Source: Obelidium mucronatum (lineage: Eukaryota; Chytridiomycota; Chytridiomycetes; Chytridiales; Chytriomycetaceae). From it: 28,620 nt of DNA. Of the stretch, positions 28,237 through 28,620 are shown piece by piece. Position numbers and translations under genes: made by a program. Position 1 is the first letter of the stretch. Each line of letters begins with the position of its first letter. The DNA lies in NCBI GenBank assembly GCA_025765595.1, contig JAIVFH010000320.1, positions 1 through 28,620 on the forward strand. Direction: 5' to 3'. The notes beneath the pieces are model-generated. The model saw nothing but the letters and a program-made list of their open reading frames with translations. It did no database searches and was not told the origin of the DNA.

Positions 28237-28620
28237 ATGGTCCTCTCCACTGCAGATTGCCAGATCCTTCGCGCGAGTTTCCCCTCTCTACAGAGCAGCA
28301 TCGGAGCTAGTTGTACAACAGGCGAAGGCGTGCTGTTTCGTTCTGATCGCAATGGAAACTGCACTGCAATGTAATCCCTGACAGATCTATTGATTGAACA
28401 AACTGACACGCCTTTTCAAACAGATCGATGCCAGCTCAAGGACTGACTGGAGAGCTTCCAGATTTATCTGCATTTACTGCGTTGACCTACTTGTATGCTC
28501 CAAAAATGATTCCTCGCGTTATAGTCATCTAATATCTCGATAGAGACCTCCAGAACAACCAATACACTGGCAATATTCCCGACTCCTGGAGCTCTCTGGA
28601 CCATTATTACTTGAACTTGA
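28237..28620 (+). CDS. Leucine-rich-repeat protein, 5' part (runs off window)
   Basis: Exons 28237-28370, 28424-28492 and 28544-28620+, joined by 53- and 51-bp introns with matching phase. The head (DCQILRASFPSL, Cys in GASC and GNC) resembles the cap of plant-type extracellular LRR proteins. It is followed by LRR units: GLTGELPDLSAFTALTYLDL and NNQYTGNIPDSWSSL fit LxxLxLxxNxxxGxIPxxxxxL. The ATG at 28237 gives no signal peptide. A CAG acceptor at 28250-28252 just before the DCQIL segment suggests a leader exon further upstream that I could not find. Probably a secreted or membrane-anchored LRR protein. Confidence 0.7.

Noticed and set aside
1..28620. CRISPR array or bacterial operon structure
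   Set aside because: No spaced direct repeats of that kind, no Shine-Dalgarno-led gene clusters, and multiple spliceosomal introns throughout.

Overview
The window looks like nuclear DNA from a fungus, probably an early-diverging, chytrid-like one. Genes are compact, and their short introns (about 44-149 bp, nearly all GT-AG) restore reading frames with consistent phase. There is a tRNA-Leu, a U2-like snRNA, eIF3f, a full-length eukaryotic Argonaute, and two genes related to the fungal Agd3 exopolysaccharide deacetylase. The phylum is an inference; I see no species-level marker.

Layout. (1) 1-2394 (-) is the 5' part of a secreted protein built from tandem CBM87-like modules; it runs off the left edge. 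(2) 2887-4755 (+) is a single-exon MYND-finger protein. (3) 4756-7062 has no convincing protein gene but carries an RNA-rich stretch: a U2 snRNA-like sequence (-), a strongly hairpinned segment that may be an undescribed RNA, and tRNA-Leu(AAG). (4) 7063-8536 (+) is a seven-exon PQ-loop membrane protein whose best model needs a 21-nt microexon and one GC-AG intron. (5) 8914-10671 (+) is a GNAT-family protein with an abrupt GC-rich 5' third. (6) 10863-15622 (+) is a ten-exon Agd3-like deacetylase with three extra copies of its N-terminal module; it is a paralogue of region 1. (7) 16116-17516 (+) is an intronless transporter of the bacterial metabolite:H+ symporter type. (8) 17613-21644 (-) is an Argonaute in which an RRM-like domain and an Arg/Ser/Gly-rich linker precede the AGO domains, and whose slicer tetrad is broken. 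(9) 21866-23038 (-) is eIF3f. (10) 23087-24945 (-) is a degenerate GTPase-like protein with a zinc ribbon and hydrophobic C-terminal region. (11) 25011-about 26087 (+) is a single-pass membrane protein sharing a 65-bp divergent promoter with gene 10. (12) 26359-27243 (+) is a beta-strand-rich protein. (13) About 27880-28150 is a decayed ABC transporter. (14) From 28237 (+) begins an LRR protein that runs off the right edge.

The strongest candidates for something new are the RRM-Argonaute fusion with a predicted non-slicing PIWI domain, and the amplification of the Agd3 N-terminal module in two linked paralogues, with a sharp gene-conversion-like tract between them.

A caution: four otherwise convincing genes each need a one-base correction (near 388, 14530-14590, 21215 and 25963), three of them at or near short homopolymers. 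This fits residual assembly errors at least as well as gene decay. Exon boundaries were derived by hand from splice signals and phase; no database search was possible.
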